A stretch of 64,000 bases of DNA from Paraclostridium ghonii (GCF_030815085.1 NZ_JAUSWG010000005.1); one strand, 5' to 3'. Numbered from the stretch's first letter, positions 51,579-61,528 are shown. A program made the numbers and translations. Notes: generated by a model not told the origin, from the letters alone.

Positions 51579-53639
51579 TTAAACTTTTTTATTTTCTTCT
51601 AAAAACAATATTCCTTTTTCTGTTATTATGGAACCACCTCGTCCAGCTAAAACTTTTACAAATCCAAACTCTTGAAGTTCTAATAAAACACTTCTGATTT
51701 GCTGTTCTGTTAAAAATATTTTTTCTTTTAAAGCATATTCATATAGTTTTCTTCTTCCAATTCTCTGTTGAAGTAAATATGATTCATTTATTTTATCTAA
51801 TATAAATATATAATCTTTTAAATCCCTTTTAAAATTAGGTATATTTTTTATATTTTTTTTCTTTAACGCTTCTAAACAATAATCTTTCGATTCTATTGAT
51901 TCTAGCATGTACTCAGGTAAATCTAATACATCTATCGTATCTTTATCTAGATAAGAGCAATATTCTGCTAAGTTTCTTAACTCTCTTATATTACCTTCCC
52001 ATTTATATGATTTAAAAATTTTTATAACGTCATCTGAAAGATCAAAATTTACATCAAGATTTTTCTTGAAAGATTCAAAAACTAAAAATATATCTTCCTT
52101 ACGATCTCTCAAAGGACTAATTTTTAATGGGAGTACATTCAATCTATAAAATAAATCTTTTCTAAATTTATTCTCACATATTAATTTTTTTAAGTCTCTA
52201 TTAGTTGCTGCTATAATTCTTATATCTACATCTATGACCTTATCTGAACCAACTCTTCTAATTTGTTTTTCTTGTATTACCCTAAGAAGAGTTGCTTGTG
52301 AGTTTAAATCCATTTCTCCTATCTCATCTAAAAATATAGTTCCTTTATTAGCTAATTCAAATAATCCAATTTTTCCACCTTTTCTAGCTCCTGTAAAAGC
52401 TCCTTCTTCATATCCAAATAACTCACTTTGTAGTAAACCTTCTTGGAAAGTACTACAATTTACAGCTACGAATGGACCTTGGCTTCGTCTTGAGGCACTA
52501 TGTATAGATTGTGCAAATAACTCTTTGCCTGTTCCACTTTCACCTATTATTAGGATTGATGAATCTGATTGGGACATTTTATATGCAATTTTTTTTGTAC
52601 TTTTTATAGATTCGCTGCACCCAATTATATCATCAAAGTTATATTTACTTATATTTCCTGAACTCATTAACTGAGCTCTCAACTTTGCTTGTTTTTTTTC
52701 AGTTTGATGAAATTTTGAAACCTTTATTATAAATCCATTAAAAACACTTATATGTGTATATTTAACCTCCACATTTATATCTATATTATTTACTTTAATA
52801 AGCTTTTGAAAATAAGATACTTCTTTATTTATTATTTGATCAAAATCCAATGTTTTTATATAATCACCTATATGTTTTCCTATCATCTCATTCTCATTAA
52901 TAGATAGCATTTCTCGTGCTACATGACTATAAAATTGGACTATTCCATCATTCCCAACGCCTATAATACCATCATCTATTGCATATAATAAAAAGTCAAA
53001 TTGATTTTCTAATTTAGTTTGTGTAATTAAAAGTTTTTCTGTTATATAGCTCATTGGAACAATTTTATCCATAAATTTTTTTACTAAATCTTCTTTTATA
53101 AGATGTTCTAAATTTAATTTCATAGCAATATCAACTATACAACTTAAATCAATTATTCTATATTCTAAATCTATAAGCTTGCAATCTTTGGCTTTTATCT
53201 TCAGTTTTTCTCCCGGAGTTAAAACTATAGAATTTGGAGGAATACTCTTAATCTCCGGATAACATGGTATAAGGTTTGGTATATCTATGCCTAACCTATA
53301 TATAATTCCTATTGTTTCTAGTGCCATACTTTTCGATAGATTATAAACAAATATATTTTCTCTTTTATCTATGTTGCATATCTTTTCAAAGCTAGATTTT
53401 TCAAAAGTTAAGTTGGGTATAATTATCTGATTTTGTGAAGTGCACATTTTGGAAATTTCTTCATACTTTAAATTTACAGAGAGAAGAATTAATTTTTCTT
53501 CAAAAAAAGTAAACCCGCCTTCTTCAAAAGAATACAGGTTTATTTTTATACTATCCCCTAAAAAGTACCTTATTTGACTTTCATATATTTCTCCTGCATC
53601 TTTTTTCAATGTTACTATAGCTAATTCTCTTTTTTTCAT
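51579..53639 (-). CDS. Sigma-54-dependent transcriptional activator
   Basis: A 686-residue regulator. An N-terminal region of about 190 residues is of PrpR_N-like type by layout; a PAS domain follows (about 205-320, AIDDGIIGVGNDGIVQFYSH). The AAA+ domain begins near residue 335 with Walker A GESGTGKELFAQ, the sigma-54 contact loop GAFTGA, and FLDEIGEMDLNSQATLLRV. Instead of a Fis-type helix-turn-helix the C-terminus (about 615-686) is a winged-helix-like segment with ITEKGILFLEE. It lies upstream of the lactate operon, its probable target, but no -24/-12 promoter was found there by eye. AGAGGGATAA precedes the ATG. Confidence 0.88.
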   Translation of the reverse strand: MKKRELAIVTLKKDAGEIYESQIRYFLGDSIKINLYSFEEGGFTFFEEKLILLSVNLKYEEISKMCTSQNQIIIPNLTFEKSSFEKICNIDKRENIFVYNLSKSMALETIGIIYRLGIDIPNLIPCYPEIKSIPPNSIVLTPGEKLKIKAKDCKLIDLEYRIIDLSCIVDIAMKLNLEHLIKEDLVKKFMDKIVPMSYITEKLLITQTKLENQFDFLLYAIDDGIIGVGNDGIVQFYSHVAREMLSINENEMIGKHIGDYIKTLDFDQIINKEVSYFQKLIKVNNIDINVEVKYTHISVFNGFIIKVSKFHQTEKKQAKLRAQLMSSGNISKYNFDDIIGCSESIKSTKKIAYKMSQSDSSILIIGESGTGKELFAQSIHSASRRSQGPFVAVNCSTFQEGLLQSELFGYEEGAFTGARKGGKIGLFELANKGTIFLDEIGEMDLNSQATLLRVIQEKQIRRVGSDKVIDVDIRIIAATNRDLKKLICENKFRKDLFYRLNVLPLKISPLRDRKEDIFLVFESFKKNLDVNFDLSDDVIKIFKSYKWEGNIRELRNLAEYCSYLDKDTIDVLDLPEYMLESIESKDYCLEALKKKNIKNIPNFKRDLKDYIFILDKINESYLLQQRIGRRKLYEYALKEKIFLTEQQIRSVLLELQEFGFVKVLAGRGGSIITEKGILFLEENKKV

Positions 53640-53716
53640 TTTTATCCCTCTTATCTAATGACCTGTAATATTGTTAAATAAATTATATCAATATCATATA
53701 TAAATTGCAAAATAGA

Positions 53717-53751
53717 AAAAGAAAGATAATAATTTAGGTTATCTTTCTTTC
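53717..53751 (-). terminator. Terminator after the molybdopterin oxidoreductase gene
   Basis: AAAGAAAGATAA and TTATCTTTCTTT form a 12-pair stem with a short loop, just past the stop codon at 53758. Confidence 0.8.
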
Positions 53752-53757
53752 TATATA

Positions 53758-55734
53758 TTATCTATAACCATCTATTAGTTCTATATCTACAAATGTTTCA
53801 TTATAGGTTACTTGTCCCCCCATATCTGAAATCCCACTATATGTTAAAACATTTGGATTTCCTTGTTTTTCCCACCATCCAGCATAAATAAGAATTGTAT
53901 CATCTAAAATTCCATTATTTATTTTTACTTGAACTTTTATATGTCTATTTTTTCTAACTAATTTTACAATATCATTATCTTTAATGTTTTCTCTACTTGA
54001 TACTTTCTCATTAATATATGCTTTTGCTATTTCATCTTTATCCATCATATGCTGGCTAGCAATACTATCTCTATAATGATTAGTTAATAATCTATACTTA
54101 TTTTTTTTATAAGATTTAATGTAAATTGGAATAGGTGTTAATCCATCTAATAGTGCATTTTCTGAATATAACTCAAATTTTTTAGATGGAGTTTCAAATT
54201 CTTTATCTTTCCAAGCTATAGAATTATGTATTGTAAAATAATTATTTTTTATTTTATCTAAACTTATATTTTCATCAAATTTTTTTAACGGTTTTATTAC
54301 CTGTGATAAATATTCTGACTTAGATACCATAGGATAATTTTTTATATCTAAAGTTTTTGCAATCTCTCTAAAGAAGTAATATTCATCCATCAATATATGT
54401 TTTGGATTTACTACTTTTTCATTATAAGCTATGTATGGATTTGCCATAGATGAATATAATAAGTCTTCACTTTCTAAAGTGTTTGTACAAGGAATAAATA
54501 AATCACACTCTTTAGCAGTATCCGTCATAAACATGTCAAAGCATACTTTAAACTCTATATTTTCAAGAGACTCTTTTATATTACACACATCTGCTAATTG
54601 ATTTAAAAAATTACTCTTTGTTATAACTGCCATTTTTATAGGAGTGTCGCTATTAATAGAGCCTTTTATAAAATCACTAATATGACTAGTATAAAAAAAT
54701 CTATTTTCACAATAATCTTTACTATTAAAAGGATCTGTATTTAAAATTGAGGAATATCCTTTATTTGCATAATTAACTCCTCCACCAGCAAATCCTATTT
54801 GTCCAGTTATTGCCCCTAAAGCATCTATAGCCCTTATATTATTTCCACCATTTTTATACCTTTGCATACCATACCCTATATGTATAGCAGAGTATTTGTC
54901 TGTATATAAATCTACGAGTCTAATAACAGTTTCCTTTTTTAATCCACATTCATTTAATAATTCATCTACATCTAAACTAGCTATATATTCTTTGTATATC
55001 TCAAATCCCAACACATGTTTATTTATATATTTTTTATCGTACAAATCTTTATCTATAATAATCTTTGTCATAGCTATTGCTAATGCTCCATCAGTCCCTG
55101 GATTTATTTTTATATGCATATCAGCAATTTTAGCTGTATCTGTATATATCGGATCTATAACAATTATTTTAACACCTTTTTCTTTTGCTTTTTTAATCAT
55201 TTGAAATGTATGAATAGTTGTATATGCAGGGTTTTTCCCCCATATAAAAATACTTTTACTATTTAACATATCTTCTAATGAATTACTTATTGATGTTCCA
55301 TAATCATATTCTTGTGCTTTTATTCCTGCACTCCAACAAGGACCTCCCTTACTTTTAGTTACCCCTCCATAAAAATTAAAGAATATATCTCCTATATCTT
55401 TTAACACTGAAATACTTCCATATTGGGTATAATACAATATAGATTTTGATGAGTACTTATCTTTATAAAACCTTAGTTTTTGAGAAATTATATCTAAAGC
55501 TTCTTCAAAACTAATTTCACTCCAATTTCCATCTATTTTTATCAATGGTTTGTATATTCGCTCTGGGTGTTTTAATCTTTTTAAATGTGATCTTCCCTTA
55601 CTACATATAAATCCTTTTGTAGCATGATGTTTTTTATCGCCTTCTATTTTTATAACTTCTCCATTTTCCACATATACATTAAACTTACAACGATCAAAAC
55701 AATCTAGAGTACATCCATGACTTAAAATTTTCAT
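53758..55734 (-). CDS. Molybdopterin oxidoreductase, lone catalytic subunit
   Basis: A roughly 658-residue protein of the DMSO reductase family. The N-terminal 4Fe-4S site is C-x3-C-x3-C-x27-C (GCTLDCFDRCKF and FICSKGRSH). The segment KGGPCWSAGIKAQ contains a Cys at the position expected for the molybdenum or tungsten ligand. A later MopB domain shows IHIGYGMQRYKNGGNN, and the C-terminal molydopterin-binding domain ends near YAGWWEKQGNPNVLT. No Tat signal and no electron-transfer or membrane subunit is adjacent, so the substrate is unknown. The ATG at 55734 is five bases after GGAGGG; the TTG before it is too close to that site. Confidence 0.85.
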   Translation of the reverse strand: MKILSHGCTLDCFDRCKFNVYVENGEVIKIEGDKKHHATKGFICSKGRSHLKRLKHPERIYKPLIKIDGNWSEISFEEALDIISQKLRFYKDKYSSKSILYYTQYGSISVLKDIGDIFFNFYGGVTKSKGGPCWSAGIKAQEYDYGTSISNSLEDMLNSKSIFIWGKNPAYTTIHTFQMIKKAKEKGVKIIVIDPIYTDTAKIADMHIKINPGTDGALAIAMTKIIIDKDLYDKKYINKHVLGFEIYKEYIASLDVDELLNECGLKKETVIRLVDLYTDKYSAIHIGYGMQRYKNGGNNIRAIDALGAITGQIGFAGGGVNYANKGYSSILNTDPFNSKDYCENRFFYTSHISDFIKGSINSDTPIKMAVITKSNFLNQLADVCNIKESLENIEFKVCFDMFMTDTAKECDLFIPCTNTLESEDLLYSSMANPYIAYNEKVVNPKHILMDEYYFFREIAKTLDIKNYPMVSKSEYLSQVIKPLKKFDENISLDKIKNNYFTIHNSIAWKDKEFETPSKKFELYSENALLDGLTPIPIYIKSYKKNKYRLLTNHYRDSIASQHMMDKDEIAKAYINEKVSSRENIKDNDIVKLVRKNRHIKVQVKINNGILDDTILIYAGWWEKQGNPNVLTYSGISDMGGQVTYNETFVDIELIDGYR

Positions 55735-55924
55735 CAATTCCCTCCATATCTCTTATTATTGGTTTTTAACACATAATATTTACTTTATAGATAATAATAT
55801 AAACATCTGTATACATAATCAACACATAATATATAAATTTGTAAAATTCTTAGCATAAAAATTATATATATGATATAATCTTAAACAATTTAACTAAATA
55901 TACATAATTTTATGAGGTGATAAT

Positions 55925-56455
55925 ATGGAGTTTGTAAGAATTAAATCTGAGAACAATAAATATTGGAACGAAGTAATGAATATGTACGCTACTAGCTTTC
56001 CAATATTTGAGCAAAGGACTTTAAATGATCAAATTTCAGCTTTACAAGATGATAAGTATTGCTGCATGGCAATTTGTGAATCTGATTCACTAATTGGGTT
56101 AATATTTTATTGGGATTTAAGTGAGTATGTATATATAGAACATTTTGCAATATCTTCAAATTTAAGAGGTAAAAGTTATGGATCTAAAGTCATAAAAGAG
56201 TTTTGTAAAAATAATAAAAATATAATATTAGAAATAGATCCTCCTTTAGATGATATATCTATAAAAAGGTTAAGATTTTATTCTAAACTAGGCTTTAAAT
56301 TACAAGATTTTGAGTATATACATCCATCTTTCAGAAAGGATACACCTGCTCATACGTTAAAAATCATGACTTATCCTAATGATATAACTAAAGATGAATT
56401 TGATGATTTCAGTAAATTTTTAAATGATAAAATCATGAAATATTCAGAGATTTAA
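55925..56455 (+). CDS. GNAT-family N-acetyltransferase
   Basis: A 176-residue protein with the GNAT core: LIGLIFYWDLSEYVYIEHFA (strands 3-4) followed by the acetyl-CoA loop SSNLRGKSYGSKVIKEF (RxxxxGS). A C-terminal strand pair contains KLGFKLQDFEYIHPSF. The acceptor is unknown. GAGGTGATAAT precedes the ATG. It converges with the cheV gene at a shared terminator and is the only rightward gene between 35.2 and 60.9 kb. Confidence 0.85.
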   Translation: MEFVRIKSENNKYWNEVMNMYATSFPIFEQRTLNDQISALQDDKYCCMAICESDSLIGLIFYWDLSEYVYIEHFAISSNLRGKSYGSKVIKEFCKNNKNIILEIDPPLDDISIKRLRFYSKLGFKLQDFEYIHPSFRKDTPAHTLKIMTYPNDITKDEFDDFSKFLNDKIMKYSEI

Positions 56456-56458
56456 TAA

Positions 56459-56487
56459 TAAAAGGTACATGTTTCATGTACCTTTTC
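56459..56487. terminator. Bidirectional terminator between GNAT and cheV genes
   Basis: AAAGGTACATG and CATGTACCTTT pair around TTT, with A-rich DNA on the left and T-runs on the right. The stops of both genes flank it. Confidence 0.88.
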
Positions 56488-57413
56488 TATTTTTGTGTTA
56501 ATCTATCAATTATACTCACTAAGTTAGCAATCTCTGGTTTAGTTATTTGTTCATCTGCACCTATTGATTTGCCTTTTATTCTCATTTCTTCACTTATTAA
56601 TGAAGAGAATAGTATTAAAGGTATTTCTTTAAGTACGCTATCATCTTTAACAAGTTTTGTTAATCTATGTCCATCCATTAATGGCATTTCAATATCTGAA
56701 ACTATACACGAAACATGCTTTTTAACTGGCTCACCACAAGATTTTACTTCTTCTAGATATTCCCATGCTTCTTGTCCATTATCAACTTTTATTGTATTTA
56801 CATAACCTGCCTTATGTAAACACTCTACTATCATTTTAGAAAGTAGCATTGAATCTTCTACTATTAAAATGGTTTTATCATTTTCTTTACGTTTACCTAG
56901 CCTATCTATTTCATCATATTGAATACTTGACTCAGGGCTTATTTCTGCAATAATTTTTTCAAAGTCTAGAATAGTTATAAGCCTATCTTTGTATTCTGCT
57001 ATTCCTGTAGAAACACCTTCATCCCCACCATAAATTACTTTATCAGGTTTTTTTATATCTTGCCATGAAACTCTAGCAATTCCTACAACTGATTCAACAT
57101 GAAAAGCAAAGTTTAACTTATTAAAGTGGGTAACAATAAATATATCATTATTTTTATTTTCTGTTTTAGGTAAATTTAAATATCTCCCTAAATCTATAAC
57201 TGTTATAATTTCATTTCTAGGCTTAAATATACCCTCTACCAAATCATGTGAATTAGGCATTTTTTTTACTGGTTGGGCAATCATAATCTCTCTTACTTTT
57301 GCTACATTTATCCCAAATAATTCACCTGCAATAGTAAACTCCATAATTTCAAGTTCATTTGTCCCCGATTCTAAAAGAATTTTTGTTTTGCTAGTATTCT
57401 CTGAAAATCCCAT
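56487..57413 (-). CDS. cheV: Chemotaxis protein CheV (CheW-REC)
   Basis: A 308-residue protein. Residues about 20-165 are a CheW-like domain (FTIAGELFGINVAKVREIM, VEGIFKPRNEIITVIDLGRY); residues 180-305 are a response-regulator receiver with the phospho-acceptor Asp in CIVSDIEMPLMDG (about 237) and a Lys in EQITKPE. CheV couples receptors to CheA and adjusts sensitivity when phosphorylated. The chemoreceptor encoded at 58603-60684 is a possible partner. GGAGGTAATT precedes the ATG. Confidence 0.95.
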   Translation of the reverse strand: MGFSENTSKTKILLESGTNELEIMEFTIAGELFGINVAKVREIMIAQPVKKMPNSHDLVEGIFKPRNEIITVIDLGRYLNLPKTENKNNDIFIVTHFNKLNFAFHVESVVGIARVSWQDIKKPDKVIYGGDEGVSTGIAEYKDRLITILDFEKIIAEISPESSIQYDEIDRLGKRKENDKTILIVEDSMLLSKMIVECLHKAGYVNTIKVDNGQEAWEYLEEVKSCGEPVKKHVSCIVSDIEMPLMDGHRLTKLVKDDSVLKEIPLILFSSLISEEMRIKGKSIGADEQITKPEIANLVSIIDRLTQK

Positions 57414-57592
57414 AATTACCTCCCATTTTTTATTTTTAACTTTAAAATATACTTTATATATATACGGAAACTTTTATCAAACCTAGAGATATGTATTTCT
57501 CTAGATTTGTGCATATGTTAATTAAATTTTTGTATTTTGTGGATATTTCAAAAACTTATTTTTTATTTTTTACTTTGCCTGTTGATAAATCT

Positions 57593-58468
57593 TCATATAA
57601 ATTTCAAAATACCTATTATAATTACTATAATTATTAATATCCCAGTTAAGTTATCCACTATAGATGAAGTATTTAAATAAACATATGGATTTATCCAAAA
57701 TAATTTATTTTTTTCTTTTCTAATTTGTTTTTCTAGATTTTTTATATAAAACATATTTAATTTAAATTCTAAACTAGAAATCATTCCATTTTTAAATAAA
57801 CTTTCTATATCTTTTATCTTATTCAAAATCATTTGTTGTCTGTCTTCATTTGTTAGGCAGTTTTTTATTTCATTTTTTAAAGATTTATTTTCTTTTATTA
57901 ACTCCGTTATTAATTGCTTTATATTTGGAAATTTCTCGTCTAATAATTTTTCATCTTTTAAAGTTAACTTTTCCCCTGTTACTATCTTTTTTAGTATAAT
58001 ATCTATTTTTTGATTTTGTAATTTAAGCTTATTCGAAAAATTTTCAACATCTTTTATGGCAGCTAATTTTATTTTCACTTCAAGTTCTGAAAATAATCCT
58101 TTCTTGCCCATAGTTTTTATATTATCTATTGCCTTAGATATTAAATCATTTATTTCTTCATCTGAGTTACAATTTTTTATTAAACTTTTTAATTCTTTTG
58201 CATCTTCTTTTGCCTCTTGTGCTAACTTCTTTATATTTGGGTACTTATTAGTTATAAATTCTTCCTCGTATGAATCCAATTTTTCTTCAGTTATTATTTT
58301 TATAGCTATTGAGCTAGCTTTTTCTATTTCTGCTTTAATTCTATTTATAAATAATTCAGTTTTTTCATTTGAAGTTTTAACTTCTTTTTTAATTAATTCT
58401 TTATTATTTATAAAGGGTTTTGTATTAATTCTTGTATTATAGGAATTTTTATTTATATTATTAATCAT
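57593..58468 (-). CDS. Tail-anchored helical protein with a duplicated module, unknown family
   Basis: A 291-residue Lys/Glu-rich helical protein with one C-terminal membrane segment (LTGILIIIVIIIGILKFI), so the bulk should face the cytoplasm. Two modules of about 85 residues repeat: the first has EEKLDSYEEEFITNKYPNIK and MGKKGLFSELEVKIKLAAIK; the second has GEKLTLKDEKLLDEKFPNIK and FKNGMISSLEFKLNMFYIK. I do not recognise a family. AGGAGTGTAATTA precedes the ATG, and the gene lies between the chemoreceptor and cheV, though a chemotaxis role is only a guess. Confidence 0.7.
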   Translation of the reverse strand: MINNINKNSYNTRINTKPFINNKELIKKEVKTSNEKTELFINRIKAEIEKASSIAIKIITEEKLDSYEEEFITNKYPNIKKLAQEAKEDAKELKSLIKNCNSDEEINDLISKAIDNIKTMGKKGLFSELEVKIKLAAIKDVENFSNKLKLQNQKIDIILKKIVTGEKLTLKDEKLLDEKFPNIKQLITELIKENKSLKNEIKNCLTNEDRQQMILNKIKDIESLFKNGMISSLEFKLNMFYIKNLEKQIRKEKNKLFWINPYVYLNTSSIVDNLTGILIIIVIIIGILKFI

Positions 58469-58544
58469 TAATTACACTCCTCAATATGCTGTTAATTATA
58501 AACATATTACTTATATACGGCTTAAATTAATTATACGTAAACGT

Positions 58545-58586
58545 AAAAAAATAACTGAACTTAATTAAAGTACAGTTATTTTTTAT
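58545..58586 (-). terminator. Terminator after the chemoreceptor gene
   Basis: AAAAAATAACTG and CAGTTATTTTTT form a stem with a 15-base loop, just past the stop at 58603. The left side carries ACGTAAAAAA, also found in the dispersed repeat. Confidence 0.75.
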
Positions 58587-58602
58587 TTAAACTTATGTAA
58601 AA

Positions 58603-60684
58603 TTATATTTCAAAGTCTTCAGTGTCAAATAACATTTTTCCATCGAAATATTTTTCTTTTTTCTCTTGATTATTTTTTAATTTAAACTGCCCTATAAGGT
58701 CTTTTAACATATTAGCTTGACTTGATAGTTCTTCACTGGCTGCAGCACTTTCTTCTGAAGTTGCTGAATTAGTTTGAACTACTACTGATATTTGTTCCAT
58801 ACCAGTGTTTACCTGATTTATATGTTGAGCTTGCTCATTGCTTGCATCTGCAATTTCTTGTATAACCTCTGATGAAATCTTAGCTCCATTAACAACTTCT
58901 TCAAGAGATTTTGCTGTTTCTGACACTATCTTTGTACCATTTTCTATTGCTAAAATAGATTTTTCTATTAGCTCAGCAGTATCTTTTGCACTTTGGGCAG
59001 ATTTCTCAGCAAGATTTCTAACTTCATCTGCAACAACTGCAAATCCTTTACCAGCTTCTCCTGCACGTGCCGCTTCTACAGCTGCATTTAGAGCTAGGAT
59101 GTTTGTTTGGAATGCTATATCATCGATATTTTTGATTATATCTCCAATTCTATTTGAAGTATTGCTTATTTCGTGCATTGCAGTAATCATTTCCTGCATT
59201 TGTTTTTTGCCTTTATTTGTTGCGACACTTGATTTATTTGAAATAGACTTAGCTCTATCTGCATTTTTAGCTGTTTGTTTAATTTGCTCCGATACCTCAT
59301 CTATAGTTGCTGAAAGTTCTTGAATTGAGCTAGCTTGCTCCGTAGCCCCTTGAGAAAGAACTTGAGCTCCTTCAGATAATTGTATTGAGCTAATTGCAAC
59401 TTGTTCTCCTGCTGTACTTATTTGATCTAAAGTAATATTTAAACTATCAATAATTTTATTTATAGCTGTCAACAGAGGTTCAAAGTCATTTGTAAATAAG
59501 TAATTCAATTTTTCATCATTTGTATCTATATCTAAATTTCCATTACTTATTTCAGTTAATATATAAATTAGTATACTCATCATTTCACTAAGATCATTAA
59601 CTATATTATTTGTAGCACTAGATAATAGACCAATTTCATTTTCTTCATTTATTTCTGGTGTTTTTGAATTTAAATCGCCTTCTGCTAGTTTTTTAAGTCT
59701 TTCACTGCAATATTTCAATGGATTGCCTATCTTACTAGCAAACTTTATAGCTGCTATAAATGCTAATATAGTAAATACTGTTGCTAATCCAATAGTTGTT
59801 CCAATTGAAGTATATACTGGTCCAAGAAAATCCCCTTTATTAGTCATTACTCCTATACCCCAACCATCAGTATTTTCAACTGGAGCATATGCTAGTATCC
59901 ACTTATCTCCTTTTAGCTCTACATCCATTTTCCCAGATTTTCCTGATATAAGATTTTTATCTGCTTCAGCAAAAGGTTTAGCTGATGGATTTGTTTTAGC
60001 TTCTTTTATAGAGTTTTGAACAGCTACAAGACTTTCATCCTTGTGGGCAATTGTAGTTCCTTTACTGTCTATTAAATAAGAATAGCTGTTTTTGCTTATT
60101 TTTATATTATTAACGATATCATTTAAAAAATTTTTATCTACGTCAAAAGTTACTATACCTACAACCTTACTTCCTTGTATTCCATTTTCCCAAATAGGCG
60201 CTGAAACTACAAGTGTTAGATCTCCCGTTACTTTACTTACGACAGGACTACTCATATAAGCATCCCCTTGCATAGATATTTTAAAGTAATCTCTAGATGA
60301 ATAATCTTTTCCACTAAAAATATCTTTCCCATCTGCATATATAATTTGTCCTAATGTTAATCCTGTAAGCTTTTCTTGCCTTGTAATAATATTTTGCTTT
60401 TCCTCTACACTTATCTTAGGATCTGAAAGTTCTTTTATTATTCCAGTTTCTATTGTAACATCTTTAAGATTTTTTATCTTTTGAGATGCTGTTTGTGATG
60501 ATTGCTCTGTAATTTCTTCAGCTGAATTTGATAAAATCGTATTAGAAGCTTTATAGTTTAAATAACTTGTAATTGATCCTAGCAATAAGCAACAAACTAC
60601 TACTACACCTACGATTATAAAAGTCAGTTGAGTCTTTATGCTCTTATTTTTATAATTCATATTCGCCATTATTTTTGATTTCAT
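58603..60684 (-). CDS. Methyl-accepting chemotaxis protein with dCache sensor
   Basis: A 693-residue receptor. A first membrane helix (LTFIIVGVVVVCCLLLGSI) is followed by an extracellular dCache domain (about 50-290, IYADGKDIFSGKDYSSRDYF, VVSKVTGDLTLVVSAPIW, GWGIGVMT). A second helix, a HAMP domain near ERLKKLAEGDLNSKTPE and a second HAMP-like linker come next. The cytoplasmic signalling hairpin contains DIAFQTNILALNAAVEAARA and GFAVVADEVRNLAEKS. It senses small molecules, probably amino acids or organic acids, and reports to CheA. GGAGGAAGAG precedes the ATG. Confidence 0.95.
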   Translation of the reverse strand: MKSKIMANMNYKNKSIKTQLTFIIVGVVVVCCLLLGSITSYLNYKASNTILSNSAEEITEQSSQTASQKIKNLKDVTIETGIIKELSDPKISVEEKQNIITRQEKLTGLTLGQIIYADGKDIFSGKDYSSRDYFKISMQGDAYMSSPVVSKVTGDLTLVVSAPIWENGIQGSKVVGIVTFDVDKNFLNDIVNNIKISKNSYSYLIDSKGTTIAHKDESLVAVQNSIKEAKTNPSAKPFAEADKNLISGKSGKMDVELKGDKWILAYAPVENTDGWGIGVMTNKGDFLGPVYTSIGTTIGLATVFTILAFIAAIKFASKIGNPLKYCSERLKKLAEGDLNSKTPEINEENEIGLLSSATNNIVNDLSEMMSILIYILTEISNGNLDIDTNDEKLNYLFTNDFEPLLTAINKIIDSLNITLDQISTAGEQVAISSIQLSEGAQVLSQGATEQASSIQELSATIDEVSEQIKQTAKNADRAKSISNKSSVATNKGKKQMQEMITAMHEISNTSNRIGDIIKNIDDIAFQTNILALNAAVEAARAGEAGKGFAVVADEVRNLAEKSAQSAKDTAELIEKSILAIENGTKIVSETAKSLEEVVNGAKISSEVIQEIADASNEQAQHINQVNTGMEQISVVVQTNSATSEESAAASEELSSQANMLKDLIGQFKLKNNQEKKEKYFDGKMLFDTEDFEI

Positions 60685-60973
60685 TATTCTCTTCCTCCTT
60701 TTTAAGTTTAGTAAAATTCAATCTATAATGGTAAAACCCAATATCCCCCCATTTACAACCATTCTCTACTTAAAATGCTCTACTTATACTATTACGAACT
60801 ATTCCTACTTTTCTTTAATAATAAATTATATAAATTTTAATTATTTCTTTATTTGTTAAATTTTTTGGCATATTTAGTATAATAAAAAAAACTTTTAACA
60901 CATTTTGTACAAATTGAATATTATACATAAGAGATATATACTGTCTCTAAAAAATATATAAAGGTGATAATAT

Positions 60974-61528
60974 ATGACATGTAGTAGTAATTCATTTGAA
61001 AAAGAAGTTTCTATACCTTATGCTTTGTATCAATCTGAATTAGGAAGATATTTTATAGGTAAAACTCTACAATTAAATCCAACAGCACCAAGTACTCACT
61101 CTATAGCTGCTTTAGTTAATCCAATTACTTCAGCTAGAAATATATATGTAAATGTAATAACTGTATTAAATCCATCAGCTGCTATAGTAACTGCTGATTT
61201 TTATCTTAAGTCAACTTTACCAGCAGGAACATCTATCAGTCCTCTAGTAAGCTGCACTAATTTAACACTTAATCCACAACCAATCCCTTATGGACAAGTA
61301 GAGTATTTAGCTAGCGCATCTAATACGCCTCCTACTGATGGTGTATCAATATTTTCTAGAATAGTAGCGCCATATTCAACAGAGATTGTAGATGGAGGTC
61401 AAATTATTCTTCCTCCAGGTCAATCTTTAATTGTTTATTTAGGCGGATTAACTTCTACTTCTAACATTGTCGTTGCTTTTGGATGGTGGGAAGAATCTCC
61501 TGATAATTGTAACTGCCATTACTGTTAG
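60974..61528 (+). CDS. DUF6143-like protein
   Basis: A 184-residue protein with no signal peptide. Blocks such as PYALYQSELGRYFIGKTLQL, ARNIYVNVITVLNPS, IFSRIVAPYSTEI, ILPPGQSLIVYLGG and VAFGWWEE follow the pattern I associate with DUF6143, a family common in spore-forming Firmicutes. The C-terminus is Cys-rich (CNCHYC). Function is unknown; a spore-surface role would match the DUF11/SPOCS cluster but is not shown. AAAGGTGATAATAT precedes the ATG. A wide AT-rich region (60685-60973) lies upstream with no other gene seen. Confidence 0.55.
   Translation: MTCSSNSFEKEVSIPYALYQSELGRYFIGKTLQLNPTAPSTHSIAALVNPITSARNIYVNVITVLNPSAAIVTADFYLKSTLPAGTSISPLVSCTNLTLNPQPIPYGQVEYLASASNTPPTDGVSIFSRIVAPYSTEIVDGGQIILPPGQSLIVYLGGLTSTSNIVVAFGWWEESPDNCNCHYC

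Noticed and set aside
58056..59323. Long rightward open frames opposite the tail-anchored and chemoreceptor genes
   Set aside because: They are antisense shadows of genes with clear domains; no start signals.
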